Below are positions 16,448 through 24,263 of a stretch of DNA of 64,000 nt, in pieces (positions within the stretch are counted from its first letter, which is position 1; each line of letters begins with the position of its first letter). This DNA comes from a virus. The stretch is taken from the IMG/VR virus record IMGVR_UViG_3300017917_001940, positions 62,001 through 126,000 of that record; one strand, written 5' to 3'. The translations under genes were made by a program, and so were the position numbers. The notes under the pieces were generated by a model. It had not been told where the DNA came from and searched no databases. It was given only the letters and a program-made list of their open reading frames with translations.

Positions 16448-17046
16448 CCAATATACCAGTTAGTACCGTTAGACCACACTGGCACAGTATTGCCAGAACC
16501 ACCTACATATAGATTACCCCAAGTAATTATATCAGCATCCGACACAAATGCTCTAGCACCTGGGCCAACTCCTGAAGCACTCGGAATATTTCCAGTTGCA
16601 TAAACATGAGATACAGTCACACCGTTGGTTAATACGTTCCCGGCTGTGATGTTACCCGTAGGAGTGGTAATGTTGCCCATTTCGATAATGTCACCGGCGA
16701 CTGTCAAATTGCCAGCAACTGTGATATCTTCATTAACAGTAAGATATCTTGTATAAACAGTATTCCACTGTTTAGTTGAAGATCCTAGACTCTGTATATT
16801 ATTACCATTTGGTACAATATCAACATTGGCCACTACTTTACCTATGCCGTTTGGCGCCAAATATAAATTACCGTTGGTATTAACAGTTAAAATAGAATTG
16901 TTTGAGAAGTTAATGTTTGATGTTACAACCCCAGTTGCCCAAACATTTGAAAAATTGTCGTTTACATAGTTAAACGCGGTGCGTAATGGATCACCAGTGC
17001 CATCGTTAGCAACTGCTCCAATATCGATAATAATTTGATTTGCCAT
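16444..17046 (-). CDS. tail-fibre-like protein on the opposite strand
   Basis: A 200-aa Gly/Asn/Thr-rich protein. The N-terminus (DIGAVANDGTGDPLRTAFNYVNDNFSNVW) matches the attachment motif at the start of the fibres at 38129 and 43144. It is followed by short beta repeats (ITVAGNLTVAGDI, NITTPTGNITAGN) like those of the 38129 fibre. It is a late-type gene lying backwards in the early region, with its own CATAAATA late-like promoter at 17070-17077. It could be an alternative fibre or a horizontally acquired copy. Confidence 0.8.
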   Translation of the reverse strand: MANQIIIDIGAVANDGTGDPLRTAFNYVNDNFSNVWATGVVTSNINFSNNSILTVNTNGNLYLAPNGIGKVVANVDIVPNGNNIQSLGSSTKQWNTVYTRYLTVNEDITVAGNLTVAGDIIEMGNITTPTGNITAGNVLTNGVTVSHVYATGNIPSASGVGPGARAFVSDADIITWGNLYVGGSGNTVPVWSNGTNWYIG

Positions 17047-17069
17047 AGGTAGATTTTAGCCTTTTTTGT

Positions 17070-17077
17070 TATTTATG
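17070..17077 (-). promoter_or_regulatory. late-type promoter motif CATAAATA
   Basis: Read leftward CATAAATA, 24 bp upstream of the reverse-strand tail-fibre gene; the identical octamer is at 53058 and 18120 (reverse). Confidence 0.45.
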
Positions 17078-17100
17078 GTAAAGTTGCTAGGCAAACCCAC

Positions 17101-17129
17101 TTGACCATGGCTGAAAAACATGTAATAAT
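17101..17129 (+). promoter_or_regulatory. early-type promoter TTGACC-N17-AATAAT
   Basis: TTGACC (17101-17106), 17-bp spacer, AATAAT (17124-17129), upstream of the HTH protein at 17174. Confidence 0.6.
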
Positions 17130-17173
17130 AGCATCATGCTGTTTAAGACAGCTCTTGTTAAGAAAGGTAAATT

Positions 17174-17443
17174 ATGAAACATTTTAATCCAGAAACAAAG
17201 ACGTTCAAGGTATTTCAAGCACTACAATCTGGTAAGGCTTTGACAGCTAGCCAGGCTTCTAAAATGGGTATCAAAAACTTGTCAGCAGAAGTTAGCCGTA
17301 TCCGTTCAAACGGTTTCGCTGTGTACACAAACACACGCAAAGCTGGTAACGGTGTTCAGGTTACAGAATACGTTTTGGGCCGCCCATCACGTAAATTGGT
17401 AGCACTTGGCTACAAAGCTCAAGCATTGGGCATCACTCTTTAA
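17174..17443 (+). CDS. helix-turn-helix DNA-binding protein
   Basis: An 89-aa protein of a phage-common winged-helix/HTH family: VFQALQSGKALTASQASKMG (helix and turn) and NLSAEVSRIRSNGFAVYTNT (recognition helix and wing), then YVLGRPSRKLVALGYKA. It is likely a small transcription regulator or architectural protein. Single-gene unit: promoter at 17101, terminator at 17500. Confidence 0.78.
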   Translation: MKHFNPETKTFKVFQALQSGKALTASQASKMGIKNLSAEVSRIRSNGFAVYTNTRKAGNGVQVTEYVLGRPSRKLVALGYKAQALGITL

Positions 17444-17499
17444 TATTCTTTAAAGAGCCGGGATCGCTGTTCAAGTCAAACTGAACACCCCGTAAATAC

Positions 17500-17522
17500 A
17501 AGGGCCTTAGGGCCCTTTTTTC
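17500..17522 (+). terminator. intrinsic terminator after HTH gene
   Basis: AAGGGCC (17500-17506), loop TTAG, GGCCCTT (17511-17517), then a T run. The right arm and loop overlap the stop codon of the convergent GIY-YIG gene. The 55 bases before it (17445-17499) also hold a GTTCA/TGAAC hairpin. Confidence 0.85.
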
Positions 17523-18058
17523 TTTGTAAGTCCTCGATACCATCCATGACCCGGACACTCAAATGACATAGTATTTTGTGCTCCGTTGGTCCAACGTTTT
17601 TTACCCTTTTGAGAGGGTGGGCAGGATCCATTAGACAACGATGCTTGTCTAAGTTTTTCTCGTTTACTATCGGTCATTTGGGCGCGAGTTTTAAGGCTTT
17701 TGAGCCACTCTGGGTTGTTTAATCTTTCTTGGGCTTTTCTACTCATTTTGGCCCTTGTTATAGGACCTTGTCGGGCACCGTCTCCACCATCTGTTCGATT
17801 TCGTAAAATACCTGTTCCATTGTCTTTTCTGCCCCACCAACTGATTAAACGTCGTTCAATAGCAAGTGCTCCTATTTCAGTGAGATTAGATTCTAATATA
17901 ATGATATTGATTGGATCTTTTGGGACAGGAATTCGATATCCGTGTTTTTCCCAAGCTCGTCTCCCGGACCCTTTCCCGATATAGTATGGTGTACCTATTG
18001 AGCCGGATTCAGAATCCTTATTTCGTATGTAGGCGTAGACGTAGTAAATATTATTCAT
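17507..18058 (-). CDS. GIY-YIG homing endonuclease
   Basis: A 183-aa protein. The N-terminal nuclease domain has the GIY-YIG elements ([24 protein letters not shown], residues 5-34), a conserved Glu-bearing helix ([17 protein letters not shown]) and the NRTDGGDG turn. The C-terminal half is a DNA-binding region with repeated Lys-rich helices and a TNG...[10 protein letters not shown] tail as in phage homing enzymes. Freestanding insertion between two early units, transcribed against them. A late-like CATAAATA lies 62 bp upstream. Confidence 0.82.
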   Translation of the reverse strand: MNNIYYVYAYIRNKDSESGSIGTPYYIGKGSGRRAWEKHGYRIPVPKDPINIIILESNLTEIGALAIERRLISWWGRKDNGTGILRNRTDGGDGARQGPITRAKMSRKAQERLNNPEWLKSLKTRAQMTDSKREKLRQASLSNGSCPPSQKGKKRWTNGAQNTMSFECPGHGWYRGLTKKKGP

Positions 18059-18119
18059 GCTGTAACTCCTATTCAGTTATAGAGCGGGTGGATGTTGGTA
18101 GCATCGCGATTCGCACCTT

Positions 18120-18127
18120 TATTTATG
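18120..18127 (-). promoter_or_regulatory. late-type promoter motif CATAAATA
   Basis: Read leftward CATAAATA, 62 bp upstream of the GIY-YIG gene. It abuts the rightward early promoter at 18133, so the two promoters are back to back. Confidence 0.4.
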
Positions 18128-18132
18128 CCCGG

Positions 18133-18161
18133 TTGACCGGAATCTCCACTTTTGCTATAAT
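18133..18161 (+). promoter_or_regulatory. early-type promoter TTGACC-N17-TATAAT
   Basis: TTGACC (18133-18138), spacer ggaatctccacttttgc, TATAAT (18156-18161). It heads the long operon 18192-23808. Confidence 0.82.
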
Positions 18162-18191
18162 ATACATATATTAAGATTTTAGGAGAATATC

Positions 18192-18746
18192 ATCCCCAAC
18201 TGGTGCTCTAACACATTAGTGCTTGAACACGAAGATCCAACACAAATCGAAAGAGCTGTTGAAGGGTTTAAACGTGGAGAGCTATTACAAACCTTAGTCC
18301 CAAACCCAAGTGGTGAATGGGACTACAGTTGGTCCGTAGATAACTGGGGGTGTAAGTGGGACGTAGGTGGTGATACAGATCCTGTGATTACCAATCCAAA
18401 TATGGTGACCTTTGTGTTTGATTCGGCTTGGGCACCACCAATCGCGGCATATGAAAAACTGTACGATCAAGGGTTTAAAATCTATGCCATGTATTATGAA
18501 TCAGGCATGGCATTCGCTGGTATCTGGGAAGATGGGTATGATGATTACTATGAATTCTCAGACATGAACAGTGGCGAAGTTGCTGACATGCTACCGCAGG
18601 AATTGGACAATGAATTTGGTATCAGCGAATGTATGGCTGAATACGAAGCCGAAGATGAAGAACCACTTACTGAGTGGTATGAGCAAGGTGTAGAGGACAA
18701 AGGTTTAGCACCACATACACTTGATAAGGAAGAACCAAATGATTGA
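18192..18746 (+). CDS. Api92-like phage protein with apparent ATC start codon
   Basis: A 184-aa protein of the ferredoxin-like Api92/DUF1281 family. Relatives start MPNWCxN; here PNWCSNTLVLEHEDP is encoded directly after an ATC at 18192, six bases downstream of AGGAG (18181-18185). The first standard start (GTG at 18219) would remove this conserved opening and lies 34 bases from the ribosome site. I therefore place the start at ATC. Other family features are present: WSVDNWGCKWDVGG, FDSAWAPPIAAYEKLYDQGF and GMAFAGIWEDGYDDYYEF. Function of the family is unknown. Confidence 0.75.
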   Translation: MPNWCSNTLVLEHEDPTQIERAVEGFKRGELLQTLVPNPSGEWDYSWSVDNWGCKWDVGGDTDPVITNPNMVTFVFDSAWAPPIAAYEKLYDQGFKIYAMYYESGMAFAGIWEDGYDDYYEFSDMNSGEVADMLPQELDNEFGISECMAEYEAEDEEPLTEWYEQGVEDKGLAPHTLDKEEPND

Positions 18747-18912
18747 GTTTATTCTTTGGATGCTGGTTGGATTCGTTATACTGATATTTGCCGGGATTAT
18801 CTTAGGGTTTGTTGGTGCCAGTGTTTACGACGCCTGGTATCAACGAAAATATGCCGTATGGATAGCACTACAAGAGGATCACAATCAACCGCGAAGACCT
18901 GTGGCAAAATAA
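18739..18912 (+). CDS. single-span membrane protein, 57 aa
   Basis: A 57-aa protein (ATG after AAGGAAG; an upstream in-frame ATG at 18721 lacks a good site) with one long hydrophobic helix (about 3-29) and a basic tail. It overlaps the Api92-like gene by eight bases. Next come two more small membrane proteins, so this is a cluster of three. Function unknown. Confidence 0.6.
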   Translation: MIEFILWMLVGFVILIFAGIILGFVGASVYDAWYQRKYAVWIALQEDHNQPRRPVAK

Positions 18913-18921
18913 GGAGTTGAT

Positions 18922-19029
18922 ATGACCCAGAAAGACGTAGTTGAATGGCTTGAAATAATTGCAGGTTGTTTTAGAGCCGTTGTTTGGATTGTTGCCTTTA
19001 TGGCCTTGTGTAAGTACGTATTTTACTAG
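18922..19029 (+). CDS. single-span membrane mini-protein, 35 aa
   Basis: A 35-aa protein preceded by AAGGAG at correct spacing, with a polar N-terminus (MTQKDVVEWLEII) and one membrane helix. It fills the gap between two other membrane genes with a few bases on each side, which supports it as real. Confidence 0.55.
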   Translation: MTQKDVVEWLEIIAGCFRAVVWIVAFMALCKYVFY

Positions 19030-19037
19030 GAGAGAAA

Positions 19038-19406
19038 ATGACAGAATATCTTGAAGCATTTGGTACTACCCTTGTTGTTTTTGGTGTTGTTCTCTATGCG
19101 GTCATGTGGTTGATCGCACAGTGGCTCAAACGAGTGAACACTCGATTAGAAGCACAACTTGAAGCAATCCAAGAGGCCATTGAATCTAAATTTATCCAGT
19201 TAGATGTTGAGATTGACAACGGCATCTATTACTGCTATAATATAAAGGATCATGAATTTATATGCCAAGGTTCTACAGCCCGAGAGATCAAGGATGCGTT
19301 TGATGCTCGATTCCCAGGTAAAGTGGCTATCTTGAACAATGCTGACCGTGAGGAATTGGCTGACTTAAAAGCACAAATATTGGAGATGAAAACAAGTGAA
19401 AGCTAA
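19038..19406 (+). CDS. membrane-anchored coiled-coil protein, 122 aa
   Basis: A 122-aa protein with an N-terminal membrane helix (about 9-30), a charged coiled coil (KRVNTRLEAQLEAIQEAIES) and a small C-terminal domain. AGGAGAG precedes the ATG. The 3' end overlaps the next gene by 11 bases. Similar proteins occur in aquatic phages; no function is known to me. Confidence 0.65.
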   Translation: MTEYLEAFGTTLVVFGVVLYAVMWLIAQWLKRVNTRLEAQLEAIQEAIESKFIQLDVEIDNGIYYCYNIKDHEFICQGSTAREIKDAFDARFPGKVAILNNADREELADLKAQILEMKTSES

Positions 19407-20037
19407 AATTGGACCTTATTTGAATTTTATTGGAGCATATCAAATCGCTGATATGATCTTTTTCTGGCAGGAAAAATATCCTGATGATAACTCAGTGTTT
19501 GATCGTTGGGATTATAAACTACACGATCGTTTCGCTACATGGTTGGCCGGCACTTGGGTTCAAGATTTCTGCGAATGGATTTATAAAAAACGCAAACGCA
19601 CAGTCAAAATAAAGATTGACTACTATGATGTATGGAGTGCTGACCATACACTGGCATTGGTTATCAAACCTGTGTTAGAGCAACTTAAAGAAGTCAAACA
19701 TGGGTATGGTTGGATTGATGATGTGGATGTTCCTGAAGAATTGCGTAGCACAGCACCAGGTGCTAGAGATGGGTTAGAATATGAACACGATTGGGATCAC
19801 AATGCTGAAAAGCGTTATGACTATGTGCTAGATGAAATGATCTGGGCATTTACCCAACTAACTGACGATACTAGCGAAGACAAGTTCTACGATCACTCCG
19901 AGAGTGAAAAAGAAAAAGACTTCATGGAATCTATTAAAAAGTTAAAAGTTGATCGCGAAGGATTAAAAGCACACCAAGAGCGTGTGACTAACGGCATTAG
20001 ATTATTTGGCCGATACTATCAAACATTGTGGGACTAA
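19396..20037 (+). CDS. hypothetical early protein, 213 aa, GTG start
   Basis: A 213-aa acidic protein rich in Trp, Tyr and Asp (WQEKYPDDNSVFDRWDYK; YEHDWDHNAEKRYDYVLDEM). It starts at GTG inside the preceding gene. Mostly helical, no motif I can assign. In the long operon from 18133. Confidence 0.6.
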   Translation: MKAKIGPYLNFIGAYQIADMIFFWQEKYPDDNSVFDRWDYKLHDRFATWLAGTWVQDFCEWIYKKRKRTVKIKIDYYDVWSADHTLALVIKPVLEQLKEVKHGYGWIDDVDVPEELRSTAPGARDGLEYEHDWDHNAEKRYDYVLDEMIWAFTQLTDDTSEDKFYDHSESEKEKDFMESIKKLKVDREGLKAHQERVTNGIRLFGRYYQTLWD

Positions 20038-20038
20038 T

Positions 20039-20794
20039 ATGGACAAGACTACAGATAATGATTTAAAAAAACTCTTCGAAAGTATTCATCAAGCATACAT
20101 GGAGGATGATGATGCTTGGCCAATTCCAGGCATGGGCGATAAAAACTCTAAAGGTCCCAAGGCCAGCTTTCCTGATGATCCACTGGCATTGAGTTGTGCT
20201 AGTTATCGCTTGTACAAGAACGAGCCACAACGCAGATTTACCAACATTGAGCTGGTCAAAGCCACTCAAGAAGATCGTACACACGCACAGGCTATTCGTA
20301 GTTACTACACTCAACGCTATACAATGAAAGCGTTGAAGGGCACTCAACTTACTGACTATCAGAAGAAAACTGCTGAGTTCTTGAGTGGATTATATCATTT
20401 GACCACAGAAGAAATTGGTTTATTGTATAAGTTACCTTACTTCTACGAAGAAGATCAGTTGATTGAGCAAGTGGTTGAACAGACTACAAGTTATCAACCC
20501 AAGGTGACACCACTGGCGGCAGAGTTGAAAGATTTAACAGAATATGAACTTACACCATTGCTTAAGATTCTTGTAAGTCGCAAGGGTGCTGAGTTTAATC
20601 ACTTTTATTTTAAAGATCAAAATAATCATGCTGTGGTGATTCCTTGTCCTAACAATGATCGTTTTAGTTATACCTTGCATGGTTTGTTCAAACAGCCAAA
20701 ACTACGAGTTAGAGCATATGCTAATATGACCAAGATGGAAGGTGATACACCACACGTGGCTATTAAACTAACCGCATGGGAACTTGTATTCTGA
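20039..20794 (+). CDS. hypothetical early protein, 251 aa
   Basis: A 251-aa protein; the ATG two bases after the preceding stop is preferred over an in-frame ATG 33 bases upstream. The N-terminal two thirds are helical (THAQAIRSYYTQRYTMKAL; LTDYQKKTAEFLSGLYHL); the C-terminus is beta-rich. It overlaps the next gene by 19 bases. Not recognised. Confidence 0.6.
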   Translation: MDKTTDNDLKKLFESIHQAYMEDDDAWPIPGMGDKNSKGPKASFPDDPLALSCASYRLYKNEPQRRFTNIELVKATQEDRTHAQAIRSYYTQRYTMKALKGTQLTDYQKKTAEFLSGLYHLTTEEIGLLYKLPYFYEEDQLIEQVVEQTTSYQPKVTPLAAELKDLTEYELTPLLKILVSRKGAEFNHFYFKDQNNHAVVIPCPNNDRFSYTLHGLFKQPKLRVRAYANMTKMEGDTPHVAIKLTAWELVF

Positions 20795-21285
20795 CCAAGA
20801 AGAAAAAGTCAAACTTAGCTGACGGACGTACAAGTTTTGACGCAGAAGTTGGCAACACGTTAGTAGAGTTCATCAATAGGAACGTTACTCCGTATCCTGT
20901 TGAGGTTGGAGCACCAAAGTTTGATCTTATACCTGTTGAGAAGCAAAAAGATATCATGGTCAATGTGGCCAGAATGCATGCTCAACAAGAATATGATCGT
21001 ATCATGCAGTTGGTTGCGGTATTACAGCAACAGGCCGCACAGTTAAAGCGTAGGTTAGATATTACTGACATGGTACATGCGGCACGATATGAGTTTCAAA
21101 TATACCACGGTCAGTTTTATTGGTTGGTTAACGATCTCAAGCGTGGTGGAACAAGGTTAACGCATACTGGTCCAGAGGATTGGACCGTGGGTGCACCAGT
21201 AGAGTATGAATATATTTGTAGAGTAAAATGGTTGGGTGATTATACCTGGGTTGAAGTTGATAGCGAAGGAAGGGATGTAGGGTGA
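20776..21285 (+). CDS. DUF2452-type protein
   Basis: A 169-aa protein. The segment VTPYPVEVGAPKFDLIPVEKQKD (about 37-60) is the hallmark of the DUF2452 family, followed by a long helix (MHAQQEYDRIMQLVAVLQQQ onward) and the YHGQFYWLV segment. The family is found in bacteria and phages without a known activity. Overlaps with genes on both sides imply coupled translation. Confidence 0.7.
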   Translation: MGTCILTKKKKSNLADGRTSFDAEVGNTLVEFINRNVTPYPVEVGAPKFDLIPVEKQKDIMVNVARMHAQQEYDRIMQLVAVLQQQAAQLKRRLDITDMVHAARYEFQIYHGQFYWLVNDLKRGGTRLTHTGPEDWTVGAPVEYEYICRVKWLGDYTWVEVDSEGRDVG

Positions 21286-21599
21286 GAAAATATATTAAAC
21301 CTGGAAAGAAAAAAAGCACAGGAGGTATTTGGGATTATGCCAAATATCATCCACATCCATATACGCCTAAACAGCGTAAGAAGATCAAGGAAACCTTGAC
21401 ATTTATTGCTGAGTGGTCGGCTACAGCGGTCATGATCATCGCCGCGGTGGGCATTGTGCAAAAGTGGCCCGTGACCATATGGATTCTTAATACTGGTTGC
21501 GTACTTTGGTTATTAACCGCATGGCTCAAACGTGAGTGGAGTTTGTTTACTGTGAACTTTGTTTTGTTGGCTGTTTACTTTTATGGATTGTTTGTATGA
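21282..21599 (+). CDS. membrane protein with three hydrophobic segments, 105 aa
   Basis: A 105-aa protein with a basic N-terminus (RKYIKPGKKKS) and hydrophobic helices at about 44-58, 63-78 and 86-103. Starts at GTG overlapping the previous stop and ends in ATGA overlap with the next gene. Unknown function. Confidence 0.6.
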   Translation: MRKYIKPGKKKSTGGIWDYAKYHPHPYTPKQRKKIKETLTFIAEWSATAVMIIAAVGIVQKWPVTIWILNTGCVLWLLTAWLKREWSLFTVNFVLLAVYFYGLFV

Positions 21600-21835
21600 T
21601 CAATGGCCCGTGGCAGTTTGATGGAACTTCTTTTAATAAGTTAGATCAATATAAAACAGTGAGTCCCGAGGATTATGAAGATTGGAAAAAACAGTTTACA
21701 GTCGATGCTTTATTTGGTATCCGCTACGGACAGAGCTTCTGCAATCGCTTCGGCATTACCGACAACCTACTATACTTTACAAAAGAACATGAATGGTGCG
21801 ATAGATATATCAAAGACAAATATGTTACCCGATAA
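21596..21835 (+). CDS. hypothetical protein, 79 aa
   Basis: A 79-aa soluble protein starting MINGPWQFDGTSFNKLDQY at the ATGA overlap with the previous gene. The following gene starts 14 bases before its end. Not recognised. Confidence 0.55.
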   Translation: MINGPWQFDGTSFNKLDQYKTVSPEDYEDWKKQFTVDALFGIRYGQSFCNRFGITDNLLYFTKEHEWCDRYIKDKYVTR

Positions 21836-22046
21836 TGAATTTAAGTATCCCGTGACCATACCTTGGAGTCCAAGATTAGATACTATGTCTGCTTGGAATG
21901 AAGTATGTGCCCAAGGTATGGAACTGTTTGGCCTACCTGGAAATCGTTACATGACCGAAGCCAATGTCAACGACATGACTTGGTGGTTTAAAGATGAGAA
22001 AGATGCATTATTAATGATGCTAAAATTTAGCGAGGCTGTGTGTTAG
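21822..22046 (+). CDS. hypothetical protein, 74 aa
   Basis: A 74-aa protein (starts MLPDNEFKYPVTIPWSPRLD). It looks like a small alpha/beta domain resembling a short sequence-conserved module next to the radical SAM gene. It overlaps both neighbours, including 7 bases with the radical SAM start, and might be a partner or substrate of it (inference). Confidence 0.55.
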   Translation: MLPDNEFKYPVTIPWSPRLDTMSAWNEVCAQGMELFGLPGNRYMTEANVNDMTWWFKDEKDALLMMLKFSEAVC

Positions 22047-22660
22047 ACAAGATTGTTAAAGTTGAGCCCACAAGCCCTGCAATAGCACTCACCTGGATGA
22101 TCGGATCCAGGTGTAATTATGCCTGTTCATATTGCCCAGATGAATATCATGATATGACCAGTCCTCATCCAGATTTAGATAAACTTAAATCTGCGTGGGA
22201 TTCATTTTACAGTAAAACTCAACATATTGGATTACCATATAAGTTAAGTTTCACCGGTGGAGAAGTTACAGCTAATAAAAGTTTTTTGCCTTTGGTAGAA
22301 TATCTTAACCAAGAAAACTTCAATATCAAACAATTGATGATTACAACCAATGGTAGTGCCAGTGAAAATTATTATCGAAAATTAGCCACTGTGGTTACAG
22401 ATATTAGTTTTAGTACGCACAGTGAATTTTTTAATGAGGCAGAGTTTTTTACTAAAGTTCGGGCTATCAATGAGATTATGATTCGTCCAAAAAAAAGTGT
22501 TCATGTAAACATTATGGATGAGTGGTGGAATCAAGATCGAATCAGTCTATATCAAGAATGGTTAGACAAGAATAATATTAGTTACACTGTGAATAAAATT
22601 GAATATATTCGTAATGTTGAACCGATAAACAATGGAGTTAAGAACATTGAATCAATTTGA
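22040..22660 (+). CDS. radical SAM protein, N-terminal part of a split gene
   Basis: A 206-aa protein starting at GTG. The [4Fe-4S]/SAM motif is CNYACSYC (Cys25, Cys29, Cys32), followed by the GGE motif in LSFTGGEVTANKSF and TTNGSASE. It ends where relatives would continue into a C-terminal cysteine domain; that domain is encoded in the +1 frame by the overlapping gene at 22632. So it is either a split two-subunit enzyme or a frameshifted gene. Confidence 0.75.
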   Translation: MLDKIVKVEPTSPAIALTWMIGSRCNYACSYCPDEYHDMTSPHPDLDKLKSAWDSFYSKTQHIGLPYKLSFTGGEVTANKSFLPLVEYLNQENFNIKQLMITTNGSASENYYRKLATVVTDISFSTHSEFFNEAEFFTKVRAINEIMIRPKKSVHVNIMDEWWNQDRISLYQEWLDKNNISYTVNKIEYIRNVEPINNGVKNIESI

Positions 22661-22952
22661 GAATCAGTCTAATTACAACTGCAAGATAACACTAGATTCC
22701 GGTGATGAGTATCTTGTGTACGCTAATTGGATTCATAACCAAGGATTAGATCATTGGAATGGATGGTCTTGTGATGCTGGACATACTAGATTTTATATAG
22801 ATAAAAATTTCGACATTTGGTCCGGTGAATGCCGAAATGACAAGTTAGGTAATGTTCTAGGTGATTGGAACATTCAAACAGATACTATTTGTAAACAAGA
22901 AACCTGTACTGGATGTACTGATGATTTAATTGCGAGAAAGCATGCTAGATAG
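22632..22952 (+). CDS. radical SAM C-terminal cysteine domain, second part of split gene
   Basis: A 106-aa protein in the +1 frame relative to the gene it overlaps by 29 bases. It has WSCDAGHTRFYIDKNFDIWS, ECRNDKLGNVLGDW and CKQETCTGCTDD: the pattern of SPASM/twitch domains that hold auxiliary Fe-S clusters at the C-terminus of radical SAM enzymes. Frame B has a stop just before its ATG, so fusion would need a shift within 22629-22660. It probably completes the enzyme at 22040. Confidence 0.7.
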   Translation: MELRTLNQFENQSNYNCKITLDSGDEYLVYANWIHNQGLDHWNGWSCDAGHTRFYIDKNFDIWSGECRNDKLGNVLGDWNIQTDTICKQETCTGCTDDLIARKHAR

Positions 22953-23388
22953 TAGAAATTTATATTTTGCTTATGGAGCCAATATTTGTGCTGATGCTAT
23001 GGCATGGCGTTGCCCATTGGCTGAACCCGTCGGTGCATTTGAACTACGTGATTGGCAATTAGAGTTTTACAGTCATGCAACTATTGTTCCTAAACGTGGA
23101 TCAAGTGTACATGGTGTACTTTGGAACCTAACTGACTCATGTGAAAAGTCCCTAGATGCATTTGAGGGTTACCCAACGTACTATACCAAACGCACCTACT
23201 ACCAAGATGGTCATTGGTTCTTCTTTTATGAGATGAGTGATTATAAACAAGGAATGCCTAGCGAAGGCTATATACACGGAATAGCCAATGGTTATCATCA
23301 GTGGCAATTACCACAACGACGTTTACAAGAAGCACTAGACCGTACATATGAATTACACAGTAACCATAGACAATATCAGCGCAGTTGA
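22942..23388 (+). CDS. gamma-glutamylcyclotransferase-like protein
   Basis: A 148-aa protein with GGCT-fold signatures: YFAYGANI (8-15) is the substrate-binding Y-G-x-N loop, and LDAFEGYP (71-78) carries the conserved Glu75 taken as the catalytic acid/base. These enzymes release 5-oxoproline from gamma-glutamyl amines or glutathione. The ATG overlapping the previous stop is chosen. It could remodel a peptide made or modified by the adjacent radical SAM protein (inference). Confidence 0.78.
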   Translation: MLDSRNLYFAYGANICADAMAWRCPLAEPVGAFELRDWQLEFYSHATIVPKRGSSVHGVLWNLTDSCEKSLDAFEGYPTYYTKRTYYQDGHWFFFYEMSDYKQGMPSEGYIHGIANGYHQWQLPQRRLQEALDRTYELHSNHRQYQRS

Positions 23389-23575
23389 GGCCATAGCAAT
23401 TAAGCACACGCTGACAGATGAATGGCAACTGATAGATGGGCGAGACTTTGATTGGTATTGGTATCCTACCACCTTAGATGACACAGGATGGTTAGTTGCT
23501 AGACCACAACATGCAGAATTTAGATTTTGCGATGAAGCACGTGCAACATTTTTTCAATTAAAATACGTCAAGTGA
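23348..23575 (+). CDS. hypothetical protein, 75 aa
   Basis: A 75-aa protein starting MNYTVTIDNISAVEAIAIKH within the end of the GGCT gene (41-base overlap). Ferredoxin-like alpha/beta pattern, similar in look to the next protein (both have a DEAR/DERDY segment near the end), so the two may be paralogues. Confidence 0.55.
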   Translation: MNYTVTIDNISAVEAIAIKHTLTDEWQLIDGRDFDWYWYPTTLDDTGWLVARPQHAEFRFCDEARATFFQLKYVK

Positions 23576-23808
23576 TATTAGATAAACCCTTAACATTTAG
23601 AGACAAACAGAGCTTCAAACACGCTCAAGAGATCGCCAAACCATTTGGCGTGATTGAGGAAGTGTTGGCTTGGTGTAAAAGTGAACTACGTGACGAGTTC
23701 AGGTGGCAGTTAGTTGAGATGTCAAGTGATATTAAACCCGGCCGGTATATATTTTACTTTGATGATGAACGCGATTATTTGGCCTTTGTGCTAAAATGGG
23801 CTGGTTAG
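23572..23808 (+). CDS. hypothetical protein, 78 aa, GTG start
   Basis: A 78-aa protein starting at GTG overlapping the preceding stop. Pattern similar to the previous protein, ending GRYIFYFDDERDYLAFVLKW. Last gene of the operon begun at 18133. Unknown function. Confidence 0.55.
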   Translation: MILDKPLTFRDKQSFKHAQEIAKPFGVIEEVLAWCKSELRDEFRWQLVEMSSDIKPGRYIFYFDDERDYLAFVLKWAG

Positions 23809-23825
23809 TAAGCACTAACTTGTGG

Positions 23826-23854
23826 TTGACAAAAAATACCCGTTTTGCTACAAT
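23826..23854 (+). promoter_or_regulatory. early-type promoter TTGACA-N17-TACAAT
   Basis: TTGACA (23826-23831), spacer aaaaatacccgttttgc, TACAAT (23849-23854). The spacer shares AAATACCCGTT with the promoter at 30490. Heads the operon 23883-24956. Confidence 0.78.
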
Positions 23855-23882
23855 ATTAATATACAACTAAGAAAGGTGAGCT

Positions 23883-24263
23883 ATGTCTAAAAAAGAACCT
23901 ATTGAAATTACAAGTAATTTACGAAGTTATCGATTTGTTGGAGAACAGGCCGAAGCATTGGGCTTGAGATTAGATGCCGCTCGCCGTTCGCTTGAACAAT
24001 CCAAGACACCTTGGGCAAAAAATCATTGGACTAATGTAGTCAACCAATTGTTATTCCAGTGGAGGAATTTGCCAGCACTTCACGACAGTGATGCTACAAT
24101 GTTAGACGTGCCACGTTGGACCGTTGATTACGATTTTTACGAAATCGACGATGGTATTGGGTACGGTTTTGGTGAGAGATTAATGGAACGATTCAAAGAA
24201 CAGGCTAACTTACAAGAATCCTGGGATCGTGTTAGAGAACAAAGACTAGCGAGGGCACAGTAA
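23883..24263 (+). CDS. hypothetical helical protein, 126 aa
   Basis: A 126-aa protein with two long helices (FVGEQAEALGLRLDAARRSL; LMERFKEQANLQESWDRVRE) and an acidic middle (VDYDFYEIDDGIGYGFGE). AAAGGTGAG is the ribosome site. Overlaps the next gene by one base. Not recognised. Confidence 0.6.
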   Translation: MSKKEPIEITSNLRSYRFVGEQAEALGLRLDAARRSLEQSKTPWAKNHWTNVVNQLLFQWRNLPALHDSDATMLDVPRWTVDYDFYEIDDGIGYGFGERLMERFKEQANLQESWDRVREQRLARAQ

